Shown piece after piece: positions 24,616 through 32,793 of a stretch of DNA of 64,000 nt. A program made the position numbers and the translations under genes. Source of the stretch: Arthrobacter sp. AL12 (lineage in GTDB: Bacteria > Actinomycetota > Actinomycetes > Actinomycetales > Micrococcaceae); assembly GCF_029960645.1 (NCBI RefSeq), contig NZ_JASBQY010000001.1, positions 145,641 to 209,640 on the forward strand. The letters are read 5' to 3'. The notes under the pieces are model-generated. The model worked only from the letters and a program-made list of their open reading frames with translations, was not told the origin of the DNA and searched no databases. How positions within the stretch are numbered: position 1 is the first letter of the stretch; each line of letters begins with the position of its first letter.

Positions 24616-26024
24616 TGGCCGACCGCAAGTTCGGCTTCCGCACCCGCGCCCTGCACGCCGGCGGAACGCCCGACGCCGAGCACGGCGCCCGGGCCGTGCC
24701 GATCTACCAGACCACCTCCTTCGTGTTCAAGGACACCCAGGACGCCGCCAACCTCTTCGCGCTGCAGAAATACGGCAACATCTACTCCCGGATCGGCAAC
24801 CCCACGGTCGCCGCGTTCGAGGAACGCATTGCCTCCCTGGAGGGCGGCATCGGCGCGGTGGCCACGTCCTCGGGCATGGCCGCGGAGTTCATCACCTTCG
24901 CTGCGCTCACCCAGACCGGCGACCACATCGTCGCCGCCTCCCAGCTTTACGGCGGCACCGTCACCCAGCTGGACGTCACGCTGCGCCGCTTCGGGGTGGA
25001 CACCACGTTCGTGCCCGGCACCGACCCGGCGGACTACGCCGCGGCGGTCCGCGAGAATACCAAGGCGATTTTCGTCGAGGTGGTGGCCAACCCGTCCTCG
25101 GAAGTCCAGGACCTGGAGGGTCTCGCTAAAGCAGCGCACGACGCCGGCATCCCCCTCGTCGTCGACGCCACCCTGAGCACGCCCTACCTCGTGCGGCCGA
25201 TCGAACACGGGGCCGACATTGTGATCCACTCGGCCACCAAGTTCCTCGGCGGACACGGCACCACCCTGGGCGGCGTGATTGTCGAAAGCGGGCGCTTCAA
25301 CTGGGGCAACGGCAAGTTCCCCACGATGACCGAACCGGTGGCGTCCTACGGCAACGTCTCCTGGTGGGAGAACTTCGGCGAGTACGGCTTCCTGACCAAG
25401 CTCCGCTGCGAGCAGCTGCGCGACATCGGACCCGCACTGTCGCCGATGTCCGCGTTCCAGCTCCTGCAGGGCGTGGAAACCCTCCCGCAACGCCTGGACG
25501 AACACCTCAAGAACGCCCAGGCCGTCGCGGAATGGCTCGAGGCGGACGAGCGTGTGGCCTACGTGAACTTCTCCGGCCTGCCCTCGCACCCGCACTTCGA
25601 GCGGGCGAAGAAGTACCTGCCGCTCGGACCGGGCTCGGTGTTTTCCTTCGGGGTGAAGGGCGGCCGGGCCGCGGGCCAGAAGTTCATCGAGTCCCTGCAG
25701 CTGGCCTCGCACCTGGCCAACGTCGGCGACTCACGGACCCTGGTGATCCACCCCGGCTCCACCACACACCAGCAGCTCAGCCCCGAACAGCTCGAATCCG
25801 CCGGTATCCCCGAGGACCTGATCCGGATTTCGATCGGGCTGGAAGACATCGAGGACATCCTCTGGGACCTTGACCAGGCCCTGGACGTTGCCTCCGTCGG
25901 CGAGGCAGCCTCGGACGCGTCCGCACGCGGCTTAGACACACCGCCTCGTTCCTCGGCGGCGCGATGCGCCGCTTCCGCGGACGCATCAGAGGCTGACACC
26001 TGCACGATCGGAGCACTGTCTTGA
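24615..26024 (+). CDS. metY: O-acetylhomoserine sulfhydrylase (aminocarboxypropyltransferase)
   Basis: 469 residues, PLP-dependent Cys/Met metabolism family. Starts [20 protein letters not shown], has [40 protein letters not shown] and the PLP lysine in [11 protein letters not shown] (about 209). It makes homocysteine and acetate from O-acetylhomoserine and sulfide. The family normally ends soon after [11 protein letters not shown]; here about 39 extra residues from residue 431 are encoded by a palindromic element (25907-25994). ATG overlaps the sfnG stop by one base (TAATG). It closes the sulfur route by trapping released sulfide. Confidence 0.93.
   Translation: MADRKFGFRTRALHAGGTPDAEHGARAVPIYQTTSFVFKDTQDAANLFALQKYGNIYSRIGNPTVAAFEERIASLEGGIGAVATSSGMAAEFITFAALTQTGDHIVAASQLYGGTVTQLDVTLRRFGVDTTFVPGTDPADYAAAVRENTKAIFVEVVANPSSEVQDLEGLAKAAHDAGIPLVVDATLSTPYLVRPIEHGADIVIHSATKFLGGHGTTLGGVIVESGRFNWGNGKFPTMTEPVASYGNVSWWENFGEYGFLTKLRCEQLRDIGPALSPMSAFQLLQGVETLPQRLDEHLKNAQAVAEWLEADERVAYVNFSGLPSHPHFERAKKYLPLGPGSVFSFGVKGGRAAGQKFIESLQLASHLANVGDSRTLVIHPGSTTHQQLSPEQLESAGIPEDLIRISIGLEDIEDILWDLDQALDVASVGEAASDASARGLDTPPRSSAARCAASADASEADTCTIGALS
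25907..25994. repeat. 88-base palindromic element forming the 3' end of metY
   Basis: 18-base outer arms (25907-25924 and 25977-25994) pair at 16 of 18 positions; an inner hairpin GCGGCGC-GAT-GCGCCGC lies near 25957. It coincides with the family-atypical C-terminal tail of metY. It looks like a small non-autonomous repeat inserted in frame. Confidence 0.7.
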
Positions 26025-26518
26025 GCAGCGAAGAAACCCGCACCTGGGCCGGACCGTCGGCGCCGGAACGGCTGAACCTGCTGCGGCAGGCGAAATCGAT
26101 CGCGATTGTGGGCGCCTCGGACAAGCCGTCCCGGGCGAGCTACTTTGTGGCGACCTACCTGCAGTCCTCCACGCGCTACAAGGTGTACTTCGTGAACCCG
26201 GTGGTCAAACAGATCCTGGGCGAGCCGACGTACGCCTCCCTCGCGGACCTGCCGGAGAGCCCGGACATCGTGGACGTGTTCCGCAAGCACGATGACCTGC
26301 CGGGCGTCCTGGACGAGGCCATCGCCGCGGGCGCCAGGACGCTCTGGCTGCAGCTCGGCTCCTGGCACGAGGACGTCGCGAAGGAAGCGGAAGCCGCCGG
26401 GCTCGACGTCGTGATGGACCGCTGCGTGAAGATTGAGCATGCCCGGTTCCACGGCGGCCTGCACCTGGCCGGCTTCGACACCGGGGTCATTTCCTCCAAG
26501 CGGCAGATCCTGGCCTAG
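26021..26518 (+). CDS. CoA-binding domain protein, last gene of the SAM-riboswitch operon
   Basis: 165 residues, a single CoA_binding_2 Rossmann domain: SIAIVGASDKPSRASYFVAT, VYFVNPVVKQILGEPTYASL, VDVFRKHDDLPGVLDEAI, TLWLQLGSWHEDVAKEA, VVMDRCVKIEHARFHGGLH. TTG at 26021 overlaps the metY stop (TTGA), so translation is coupled. Such proteins often follow O-acetylhomoserine sulfhydrylase genes, but their function is unknown; a CoA or nucleotide-ligand sensor is possible. Confidence 0.9.
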   Translation: MSSEETRTWAGPSAPERLNLLRQAKSIAIVGASDKPSRASYFVATYLQSSTRYKVYFVNPVVKQILGEPTYASLADLPESPDIVDVFRKHDDLPGVLDEAIAAGARTLWLQLGSWHEDVAKEAEAAGLDVVMDRCVKIEHARFHGGLHLAGFDTGVISSKRQILA

Positions 26519-26571
26519 CGCCTCCCGCGGGTCCGGACGCCGGTCCTGGCCCGCGGGTCCGGACGCCGAAA

Positions 26572-26629
26572 TCGCGGGTAACCTGCGGGCTCGCCGTAAC
26601 GAAACGGCGAGCCCGCACGTTACCCGCGA
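26572..26629. terminator. Long hairpin after the organosulfur operon
   Basis: 26-base arms (26572-26597 and 26604-26629) pair at 25 of 26 positions around the loop AACGAA. It sits between convergent genes and is preceded by a direct repeat of CGCGGGTCCGGACGCCG (26527 and 26552). It probably terminates both operons, and its size suggests a repeat element. Confidence 0.75.
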
Positions 26630-26651
26630 CCGCGGGCGGACCGCCAAAGGA

Positions 26652-27365
26652 TTAGGGCTGGCCGGGAACCACGGGCAGCACGCCGGGAAACGTCGGGGCC
26701 GGCAGCGGAACCGCGGGAATGCCTCGGTCCCCGCTAGAGCCGGGGAGCCGGAGTGTCTCCGGCGTGACCGTACGCTGGGAGGGCGTCGGAAGGACTCTGT
26801 CGGGTACCGCAGCAGGCGGAGTGGCAGCAGCGCCGGGCTCCGCGGGAACGACAGGAACGGGTCCCGGTGCCGCGGGATCATCGGCGGCCGCGGGAGCAGT
26901 CGTGTCGCCAGGCGCCTTCGACGGCACGGGGGCTGCCGGAATGTCCGCCGGCGACGGGCGGGCAGGCTTCGGAGCCGTATCAGCCGTCACGGCGGGCGGC
27001 TGGAAGATGGTACCCACGGTGTGGCCCACGTTTTCGCGGAAGGCCTCGCTGGATGCGGCCACAGCACCGGCCCCAAGTGTCATCGCACCCAGGACGGCGC
27101 CGCTGACGACAGCCAGCCTGCGCTTGCGTCCGCGGCGCTCGGCGAGGCTCGTAACGCCCGCCGGAAGGGGCTCTTCGCCGGAAGCCGGCACTGACGGTAG
27201 AGCGAGCAGCGCAGCGAGGTCGGCGCGGGGCGCGGGGGCCCGATCCGGGACCACGGCGCTGAGCTCTTCCAGGCAGCGGCGGAGTTCCGTGGAAGCCTCA
27301 AGGCCGGCATCATGGAGCATCGCCTGGATGGGGCCCTCCTGCTGGGGTTCGCGTGTGCCGGTCAT
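26652..27365 (-). CDS. Single-pass membrane protein, probable anti-sigma or sigma-partner protein
   Basis: 237 residues. A cytosolic N-terminal part with helices (STELRRCLEELSAVVPDRAP), a basic stretch RRGRKRRL, one membrane segment (about 84-105, VVSGAVLGAMTLGAGAVAAS) and a long Pro/Ala-rich extracellular region. This topology and its overlap with the sigma gene (start codon overlaps the sigma stop) suggest an anti-sigma factor. No zinc-anti-sigma HxxxCxxC motif is present, so the mechanism would be unconventional. The outer part shares the PAVP-type composition of the secreted protein at 28002. Confidence 0.6.
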   Translation of the reverse strand: MTGTREPQQEGPIQAMLHDAGLEASTELRRCLEELSAVVPDRAPAPRADLAALLALPSVPASGEEPLPAGVTSLAERRGRKRRLAVVSGAVLGAMTLGAGAVAASSEAFRENVGHTVGTIFQPPAVTADTAPKPARPSPADIPAAPVPSKAPGDTTAPAAADDPAAPGPVPVVPAEPGAAATPPAAVPDRVLPTPSQRTVTPETLRLPGSSGDRGIPAVPLPAPTFPGVLPVVPGQP

Positions 27366-27910
27366 GATGCTGCGTGGTCCTTTTCGGTGACGAGTTCGCG
27401 CAGGGCGCTGAGCCCGCGTCGTTGAAGCTGTTTGATGGCACCCGGCGACTTGTCCATGATGCGGGCCACCTGTTCGATAGAGAGGTCTGCGACGATCCGC
27501 AGGACCAGCACTTCCCGTTGCTCCTCGTTGAGCCGGGAGAGTGAATCCGCAATGCCGCCCAGCGAGCTGAGCATCTCGTCCTCGGCGGAGGGGAAGTACC
27601 GCGAGTCATCCCGGGGGTCGTACTCTGCCAGGTACGGGGTGCGTTCTGCCCGCCGGTGGTAGTCCACCAGACGGGCATGGGCGACGGAGAAAATGAAGGT
27701 CCGCAGCCCGGTATGGCCGCCGGTGACGTTGGCCAGTTTCGGCAGGACGTCGACAAAGACATCCTGGGTGAGCGCCTCGGCGTCGTCCACCCCGCGGGCC
27801 CGGAAATAGCCCAGCACCGCCGGTGAAATGACCGAGTAGACCGCGCCAAAACCTGATGGGTCGCCAGCCAAGGCTGCTGACAATTCATCATCGTTTAGCT
27901 GCTCTGCCAA
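27362..27910 (-). CDS. ECF-type RNA polymerase sigma factor
   Basis: 182 residues with region 2 (VLGYFRARGVDDAEALTQDV, then HTGLRTFIFSVAHARLVDYH) and region 4 (LNEEQREVLVLRIVADLSIE, QVARIMDKSPGAIKQLQRRG). It directs core polymerase to a specific promoter set. TTG at 27910 gives MAEQLNDDELS; a GGAAGGAC sequence lies about 14 bases upstream. It is cotranscribed with the membrane protein that overlaps its stop, and follows the secreted-protein gene on the same strand, separated by strong hairpins. Signal and target promoters are unknown. Confidence 0.92.
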   Translation of the reverse strand: MAEQLNDDELSAALAGDPSGFGAVYSVISPAVLGYFRARGVDDAEALTQDVFVDVLPKLANVTGGHTGLRTFIFSVAHARLVDYHRRAERTPYLAEYDPRDDSRYFPSAEDEMLSSLGGIADSLSRLNEEQREVLVLRIVADLSIEQVARIMDKSPGAIKQLQRRGLSALRELVTEKDHAAS

Positions 27911-27936
27911 GAGAGGCTGTCCTTCCGGTTACTGCT

Positions 27937-27992
27937 GGGGTGCGGCCCCGGCAAGTGTAGCGGCCGCACCCCGGGATGCCTCCAAGGGAGGC
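27937..27992 (-). terminator. Two adjacent hairpins after the secreted-protein gene
   Basis: GGGGTGCGGCC (27937-27947) pairs with GGCCGCACCCC (27962-27972), and GCCTCC (27978-27983) with GGAGGC (27987-27992). On the minus strand they follow the gene ending at 28002 and precede the sigma gene, so they may separate or attenuate transcription between them. Confidence 0.6.
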
Positions 27993-28001
27993 GTTTGATG
28001 C

Positions 28002-28493
28002 CTACTTGTTGAGCTCGGGAAGCTCGTCCGACGGCAGGGTGGGAACGGCCGGCACGGCCGCGACAGCGGGGACAGCCTTGGCGCCGGGAAGGGCAGGAAC
28101 AGCGACGGTCACGTCTGCGTGGGCTTCGGCCTCGGCAGCGCCCCTGGCATTTGCTGCACCCTCGACGGAGGCCCCGCCCTTGTCAGCGGCAACGGATGCT
28201 TCGGCGCCCGCAACGCTGGTGTCGCCCTCGGCAGAGCCGTCGACGGACGGGGACGCCGGAACCGCGGGGACAGCCGGGACGGCGGGAAGTTCTGGGGTCC
28301 CCGGAACCGCGGGGACGGCGGGGACAGCCGGAATGGCGGGGGTTGCCGGGACGGCGGGAGTAGCGGGGGACACTTCAGCCTGCTGGGTGTTCGAAACCTG
28401 GGCCGCGTTGGCCAGGCCGACTCCTGAGAATCCTCCAACAGCGAGAATCGCGGCGCCGACAGCAATCTTGGTGGTCTTGCTAACACTCTTCAT
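28002..28493 (-). CDS. Secreted small protein with PAVPAVPA repeats
   Basis: 163 residues. A Sec signal peptide (about 1-29, KIAVGAAILAVGGFSGVGLA then NAA) is followed by a mature region made almost only of Pro, Ala and Val in PAVPAVPA/PATPAIPA units, a central Ala/Glu/Ser-rich part (SVAADKGGASVEGAANARGA), and a second Pro-Ala segment ending ELPELNK. ATG at 28493 has AAAGGATG upstream. No anchor, Cys or enzyme motif. It could be a cell-envelope or surface-interaction protein; its position next to the ECF sigma unit suggests a target of that system. Confidence 0.75.
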   Translation of the reverse strand: MKSVSKTTKIAVGAAILAVGGFSGVGLANAAQVSNTQQAEVSPATPAVPATPAIPAVPAVPAVPGTPELPAVPAVPAVPASPSVDGSAEGDTSVAGAEASVAADKGGASVEGAANARGAAEAEAHADVTVAVPALPGAKAVPAVAAVPAVPTLPSDELPELNK

Positions 28494-28840
28494 AAGAAAC
28501 GTACATCCTTTGTTTTTTGTGTGAAGGCCGGCTGCGGCCAGATGGGCAGCCAACAGCCCGCGCCTTCGGTGGAAGGCCGGCCAGCGCCTCATGGGGGCGG
28601 ACGCCGGTCTGCACTTGCAGTGGAAGGCCAGCCCGAGTCTTATGGGTCCATCCTCCGGAGGCGCTTACAAAGGGGTAATCGCCGGGGCGCCCCAAAAGGT
28701 TACGCACCGGGCGGAAGTTTCTGTTTTTTCTTGCCGGGCCGACAGCTCCCGGCACCCAAAAAGTCTTAACGACGGCGGCGGGCCACCTTCCCAGGTGACC
28801 CGCCGCCGTCGTGCGTCTGCTGTCGAAGTGTCAGACAGTG
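28494..28840. other. Intergenic region with about 50-base imperfect direct repeats
   Basis: 347 bases. Three related segments starting near 28521, 28569 and 28620 share GTGGAAGGCCGGCC...ATGGG at 48-51 base spacing. The rest holds an AT-richer 5' leader for the secreted-protein gene (28495-28520) and the purA terminator at 28769-28812. No gene seen. Confidence 0.55.
28769..28812 (-). terminator. Intrinsic terminator after purA
   Basis: 20-base arms (28769-28788 and 28793-28812) pair with one mismatch. On the minus strand, downstream of the purA stop, they are followed by TTAAGACTTTTTGGG, which includes a T tract. A typical rho-independent terminator. Confidence 0.88.
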
Positions 28841-30145
28841 TCAGTCAAGGATCAAATCGTTGATCACGATCGTCTGGTCGCGGTCCGGGCCGACGCCGAT
28901 CGCCGAGAAGCGCGTGCCGGAGAGCTTCTCGAGGGCCAGCACGTAGTTCTTGGCGTTCTCCGGGAGGTCCTCCAGGGTGCGGGCGCCGGTGATGTCCTCG
29001 GTCCAGCCTTCGAAATGCTCGAAGATCGGCTTGGCGTGGTGGAACTCGGTCTGCGTCATTGGCATTTCATCGTGCCGGACGCCGTCGACGTCGTAGGCCA
29101 CGCAGACCGGGATCTGCTCGATGCCCGTGAGCACGTCCAGCTTGGTGACGAAGTAGTCCGTGAACCCGTTGACGCGCGAGGCATGGCGCGCCAGCACGGC
29201 GTCGTACCAGCCGCAGCGGCGCGGCCGGCCGGTGTTGACGCCGAACTCGCCGCCCGTCTTCTGCAGGTACATGCCCATCTCGTCGAACAGCTCCGTGGGG
29301 AAGGGGCCTGCGCCCACCCGTGTGGTGTACGCCTTGATGATGCCGATGGAGCGCGAGATGCGGGTGGGGCCGATGCCGGAGCCCACGGAGGCGCCGCCGG
29401 CCGTCGGGTTCGAGGAGGTCACGAAGGGGTAGGTGCCATGGTCGACGTCCAGGAACGTGGCCTGGCCGCCCTCCATGAGGACCACCTTGCCCTCGTCCAG
29501 GGCGGTGTTCAGGACATAGGTGCTGTCGATGACCAGCGGGCGGAGCCGCTCGGCGAAGGACAGGAAGTACTCCACGATCTCGTCCACCTCGATGTCGCGG
29601 CGGTTGTACACCTTGACCAGGAGTTCGTTCTTCTGCCGCAGCGACCCTTCGACCTTCTGGCGCAGGATGGAGGCGTCAAAGACGTCCTGGACGCGGATGC
29701 CGAGGCGGGCCACCTTGTCCATGTACGCCGGGCCGATGCCGCGGCCGGTGGTGCCGATGGCGCGGGAGCCGAGGAACCGCTCGGTGACCTTGTCCAGGAC
29801 CTGGTGATAGGGCGCCACGAGGTGGGCGTTGGCGGAGACCCGCAGCTTGGACGTGTCGGCGCCGCGGGCCTCCAGCCCGTCGATCTCCTGGAACAGGGCT
29901 TCCAGGTTCACCACGCAGCCGTTGCCGATGATCGGAATCGCGTTGGGGCTCAGGATGCCGGCCGGAAGGAGCTTGAGCTCATACTTCTCACCGCCTACGA
30001 CGACGGTGTGCCCGGCGTTGTTGCCGCCATTGGGCTTGACGACGTAGTCGACTCGGCCACCAAGCAGGTCAGTGGCCTTACCTTTGCCTTCGTCGCCCCA
30101 TTGGGCTCCGACGATCACGATTGCTGGCATGGGATCCTCCCCCAT
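28841..30145 (-). CDS. purA: Adenylosuccinate synthetase
   Basis: 434 residues, standard length. GTP-dependent conversion of IMP and aspartate to adenylosuccinate. N-terminal [20 protein letters not shown] (P-loop region), [15 protein letters not shown] (the catalytic His), [40 protein letters not shown] and the [13 protein letters not shown]-binding end. ATG at 30130 (MPAIVIVG) is a possible alternative to the start at 30145, since it gives the family-standard N-terminus; both remain plausible. Monocistronic, with its own terminator. Confidence 0.97.
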   Translation of the reverse strand: MGEDPMPAIVIVGAQWGDEGKGKATDLLGGRVDYVVKPNGGNNAGHTVVVGGEKYELKLLPAGILSPNAIPIIGNGCVVNLEALFQEIDGLEARGADTSKLRVSANAHLVAPYHQVLDKVTERFLGSRAIGTTGRGIGPAYMDKVARLGIRVQDVFDASILRQKVEGSLRQKNELLVKVYNRRDIEVDEIVEYFLSFAERLRPLVIDSTYVLNTALDEGKVVLMEGGQATFLDVDHGTYPFVTSSNPTAGGASVGSGIGPTRISRSIGIIKAYTTRVGAGPFPTELFDEMGMYLQKTGGEFGVNTGRPRRCGWYDAVLARHASRVNGFTDYFVTKLDVLTGIEQIPVCVAYDVDGVRHDEMPMTQTEFHHAKPIFEHFEGWTEDITGARTLEDLPENAKNYVLALEKLSGTRFSAIGVGPDRDQTIVINDLILD

Positions 30146-30417
30146 TCGTTCGGGCCGAAGTCCGCATGACCCACCAGGGTGGTCAGCGGAACTCAGCGCC
30201 GTTCATGAGAATGCCCCGAATCTACCGCTGTTGCTCTTACCATCAACGCCAGAGTCCGGGGCTCTTACCACCCAAGTTTAGCCGATCACGGTCGCGGCAG
30301 TTCATTTGACCATCCAATGGACTTCCCGCCGGCCGCGGCCCGCGGCCCGGCGTCCAGCCCGCGGAACTTCGGCGCACGCACTTGCGCCGGCCGGCCGGGT
30401 GGAATTAGGTGAGAGTT

Positions 30418-30519
30418 GACCATCCCGAGCGGCCGAGGGACCTGGACCGTTGACGCCGCAGCAACCCTGCCCGGACAGGACCTAGTGACGGCAAGGGTGC
30501 TACCGCCAGGACCGATGGA
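30418..30519 (+). ncRNA. Second SAM riboswitch (S-box type), in front of a decayed gene
   Basis: About 102 bases with GAGCGGCCGAGGGACCTGG, GACGCCGCAGCAACC and GGGTGCTACCGCCAGGACC, matching the copy at 18368 almost exactly in the cores. CCATC (30420-30424) pairs with GATGG (30514-30518) for P1. The ribosome-binding site AAGGAAG lies just after P1, unlike the first copy. All conserved core positions appear intact even though the gene downstream is broken. Confidence 0.88.
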
Positions 30520-30532
30520 AAGGAAGCGCCAC

Positions 30533-31400
30533 ATGCGCCAGAAGGACCTCGGCATCGATATCCCCAACGACGGCGAATACGGGCCCGTCCTCCGGGATCC
30601 TGGCGCACTGCAAGAGTGTCACGCAGCCAAAGATTGCCGGCCCGCTGCACTACACCGGGCAGGCCCTCGTGGGCTCGGACATCGCCAACCTCAAAACCGG
30701 CCTGGCCGCCGCCGGACTGGCAGAGGGCTTCGTAGCGTCCCTCTCCCCCGGCTCCTGCGCCCGCGTCGCCAACGAGTACTACAAGACCGATGAGGAACTC
30801 CTCTGCGCCTGCGCGGACGCCATGCGCGAGGAGTACAAGGCCATCATCGACGCCGGACTCACCATCCAGCTCGACGATCCGTCGCTGGCCGAAAGCTGGG
30901 ACCAGATCAACCCGGAACCGAGCCTGACGGACTACCTCACATTCATCCAGCTCAGGGTCGAAGCCACCAACTGGGCCCTGCTCGGCCTCCCCCAGGAGCA
31001 GATCAGGCTGCACGTCTGCTGGGGCTCCTGGCACGGCCCGCACACCACGGACATCCCCTTCGCGGACATCATCGGCTCCGTGCTGCAGATCAATGCCGGC
31101 GGCTACTCCTTCGAGGCCGCCCACGTCCGCCACGAGCACGAATGGCGCGTCTGGGAGGACACCAGGCTCCCCGATGGAAAGGTCATCATCCCCGGCGTCG
31201 TGTCCCATGCCACCAACGTCGTAGAACACCCCGATCTGGTGGCGGACCGGATCGTGCGCTTCGCCAACTTGGTGGGCCGGGAAAATGTGATTGCTTCCAC
31301 AGACTGCGGCCTCGGCGGCCGAGTGCACCCGCAAATCGCCTTCGCCAAGCTGGAATCCCTGGGGGAAGGCGCCCGCCGCGCCACCGCACGGCTCTGGTAA
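30533..31400 (+). pseudogene. Cobalamin-independent methionine synthase II-like gene, truncated and frameshifted
   Basis: The ATG after the riboswitch starts MRQKDLGIDIPNDGEYG, which corresponds to about residues 50-70 of intact family members (usual RQ.DLGIDIVNDGEYGH). Then about 100 residues are missing and the frame changes: from about 30617 the second frame reads VTQPKIAGPLHYTGQALVGS and continues to the normal end (SLGEGARRATARLW). The retained C-terminal part keeps HVCWGSWHGPH and STDCGLGGR, which include the zinc ligands of MetE-type enzymes. An internal GTG at 30669 could start a 243-residue fragment, but the N-terminal substrate region is lost. The wording of the missing parts rests on recalled homologues. 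Confidence 0.82.
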
Positions 31401-31571
31401 CCGGCCTCGACAGAAACGTCATTTCCCAGGGCTTGATAGACTAATAAGGATCGACCAGGAATCGGTCCACACCACATTTTCAAACCACACCGTAACTTGG
31501 CATGCCCCGGTGCCCGGCATGCCGAGTAGGGTCTGGCAGCTTTACCAATCCCGCAGGAGACTCAGCAATAT

Positions 31572-32204
31572 ATGACAGCCTTGGCCACTGAAAATTCACG
31601 CGAACAGCTTCTGAGCCGCCGCTACGAACCTAGCGTTGCAGCCGTCAACGAACTGTGCGACACGCTGCAGGCAACCAAAGCTGGCACGAACGTCCCGTAT
31701 GTGGACCCGCTGCACGACGTCGACGAGTGCCGGATCATCAGCCTCTTCTCGAACATCGGAACCGAGGACGAGTCCGGGTTCATCACTGCCGGTGACGAGG
31801 AAGCGGCCACCCGCCTGCTCGGCGTCCAGTGGAAGCTCGGCCTGCGGCCCGAGTACGTGATGCCCTGGAACGTCCACCCCTGGTACGTGCCGGGCGAGCC
31901 CAACGGCAAGTTCACGCCGGACCAGATTTCCGCAGGCTTGAAGCCGCTGCTGAAGTTCCTCGCCGTCGTGCCCCGCGCCTCGGTGATCGTCGCTCACGGC
32001 ACCGAAGCCAACCGCCTCGCGAACCTGCTCCTGAAGACTGAGGTGCCGATGATCTGGCGCCGCGGCCTCAAGACCTACAAGGTCCGCTCGCTCAGCGGCC
32101 GCGCCTTCGCCGGCACCCCGGCCCGCCAGGAGCAGTACCTCGACGAGATGGGCACCGTCTACGCGGATGCCATGGCCCGCACCGGCTTGGCCAAGACCAG
32201 CTAG
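31572..32204 (+). CDS. Uracil-DNA glycosylase-superfamily-like protein
   Basis: 210 residues. IISLFSNIGTEDESGFITAG, WKLGLRPEYVMPWNVHPWYV and ASVIVAHGTEANRLANLLLK recall the motif A region and the C-terminal HGTEA-type motif of uracil-DNA glycosylase relatives, and orthologues in Arthrobacter are often labelled so. The canonical catalytic GQDPY or GEAPG is not seen, so activity is uncertain. ATG at 31572 has AGGAG 12 bases upstream. Monocistronic; a strong terminator follows. Confidence 0.6.
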   Translation: MTALATENSREQLLSRRYEPSVAAVNELCDTLQATKAGTNVPYVDPLHDVDECRIISLFSNIGTEDESGFITAGDEEAATRLLGVQWKLGLRPEYVMPWNVHPWYVPGEPNGKFTPDQISAGLKPLLKFLAVVPRASVIVAHGTEANRLANLLLKTEVPMIWRRGLKTYKVRSLSGRAFAGTPARQEQYLDEMGTVYADAMARTGLAKTS

Positions 32205-32217
32205 TTTCCCGCAACAA

Positions 32218-32258
32218 CGACGGCGGGCGCCCACCTCACTGGTGGACGCCCGCCGTCG
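32218..32258 (+). terminator. Intrinsic terminator
   Basis: 18-base arms (32218-32235 and 32241-32258) pair with one G-U-type mismatch around the loop TCACT, starting 13 bases after the stop of the glycosylase-like gene and followed by CACTTTAACC. Confidence 0.8.
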
Positions 32259-32289
32259 CACTTTAACCAACAACGCGGGGCTTAACGAA

Positions 32290-32352
32290 CAACGCGGGGT
32301 CACTCCCGGTCCATCCCAGGGTGCGGGATGGGCCGGGAGTGACCCCGCGTTG
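32290..32352. repeat. Dispersed palindrome, family 2 copy 2
   Basis: 28-base arms (32290-32317 and 32325-32352) pair at 27 of 28 positions, the best-preserved copy. The outer arm CAACGCGGGGTCACTCCCGG matches copies at 16059 and 45130. A 19-base direct duplication of the arm tip (AACAACGCGGGG) lies at 32269-32280. Located between convergent genes. Confidence 0.85.
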
Positions 32353-32362
32353 TGGTTGGTGG

Positions 32363-32791
32363 TTAGCGCTTTTCGGCTTCGATGGCTGCCTTGGCGGAGG
32401 GGTCCGAGTCGTTAAGGAACTTCTCGATCCGCTCCGGCTCCTCGGCCTCCCCGATCGCAGCGGAGGCCCGGCCCAGCGAATACAGGGCACGGAGGAAGCC
32501 GCGGTTCGGTTCGTGCTCCCACGGGATGGGTCCGACGCCGCGCCAGCCGTTGCGGCGCAGCGAATCCAGGCCGCGGTGGTAGCCGACGCGGGAGTAGGCG
32601 TAGGAATCGATGGTCCGTCCCTCGCTCCACGCTTCCTCGGCCAGCACGGCCCAGAGCAGCGAGGACGTCGGGTGCTTTTCCACCAGGTCCAGGGCTTCCT
32701 GGCCCGCGTCCAGCGCCGCGTAGACCGCGGTCTCGGCGGGCAGGAGCGTGGGCTCGGGACCCATCAGGTTCTTGCGGAACTCTTCCGACAT
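32363..32791 (-). CDS. DUF3151 family protein
   Basis: 142 residues with the actinobacterial DUF3151 pattern: RKNLMGPEPTLLPAETAVYA, HPTSSLLWAVLAEEAW, DSYAYSRVGYHRGLDSLRRN, GWRGVGPIPWEHEPNRGFLR. The function is not known. It starts two bases after the fba stop, an association seen throughout actinobacteria, so it is almost certainly cotranscribed with fba. Confidence 0.93.
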   Translation of the reverse strand: MSEEFRKNLMGPEPTLLPAETAVYAALDAGQEALDLVEKHPTSSLLWAVLAEEAWSEGRTIDSYAYSRVGYHRGLDSLRRNGWRGVGPIPWEHEPNRGFLRALYSLGRASAAIGEAEEPERIEKFLNDSDPSAKAAIEAEKR

Positions 32792-32793
32792 GC

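Noticed and set aside
25559..26881. 440-codon minus-strand frame spanning metY and the CoA-binding gene
   Set aside because: It reads antisense to two well-supported genes and across a terminator; its [12 protein letters not shown] stretch is only the complement of the palindromic element.
28811..30169. 452-codon frame antisense to purA
   Set aside because: Shadow of a certain gene.
30146..30417. A structured leader or gene in the space upstream of purA
   Set aside because: No open frame with support and no recognisable riboswitch before the S-box; only a presumed purA promoter region.
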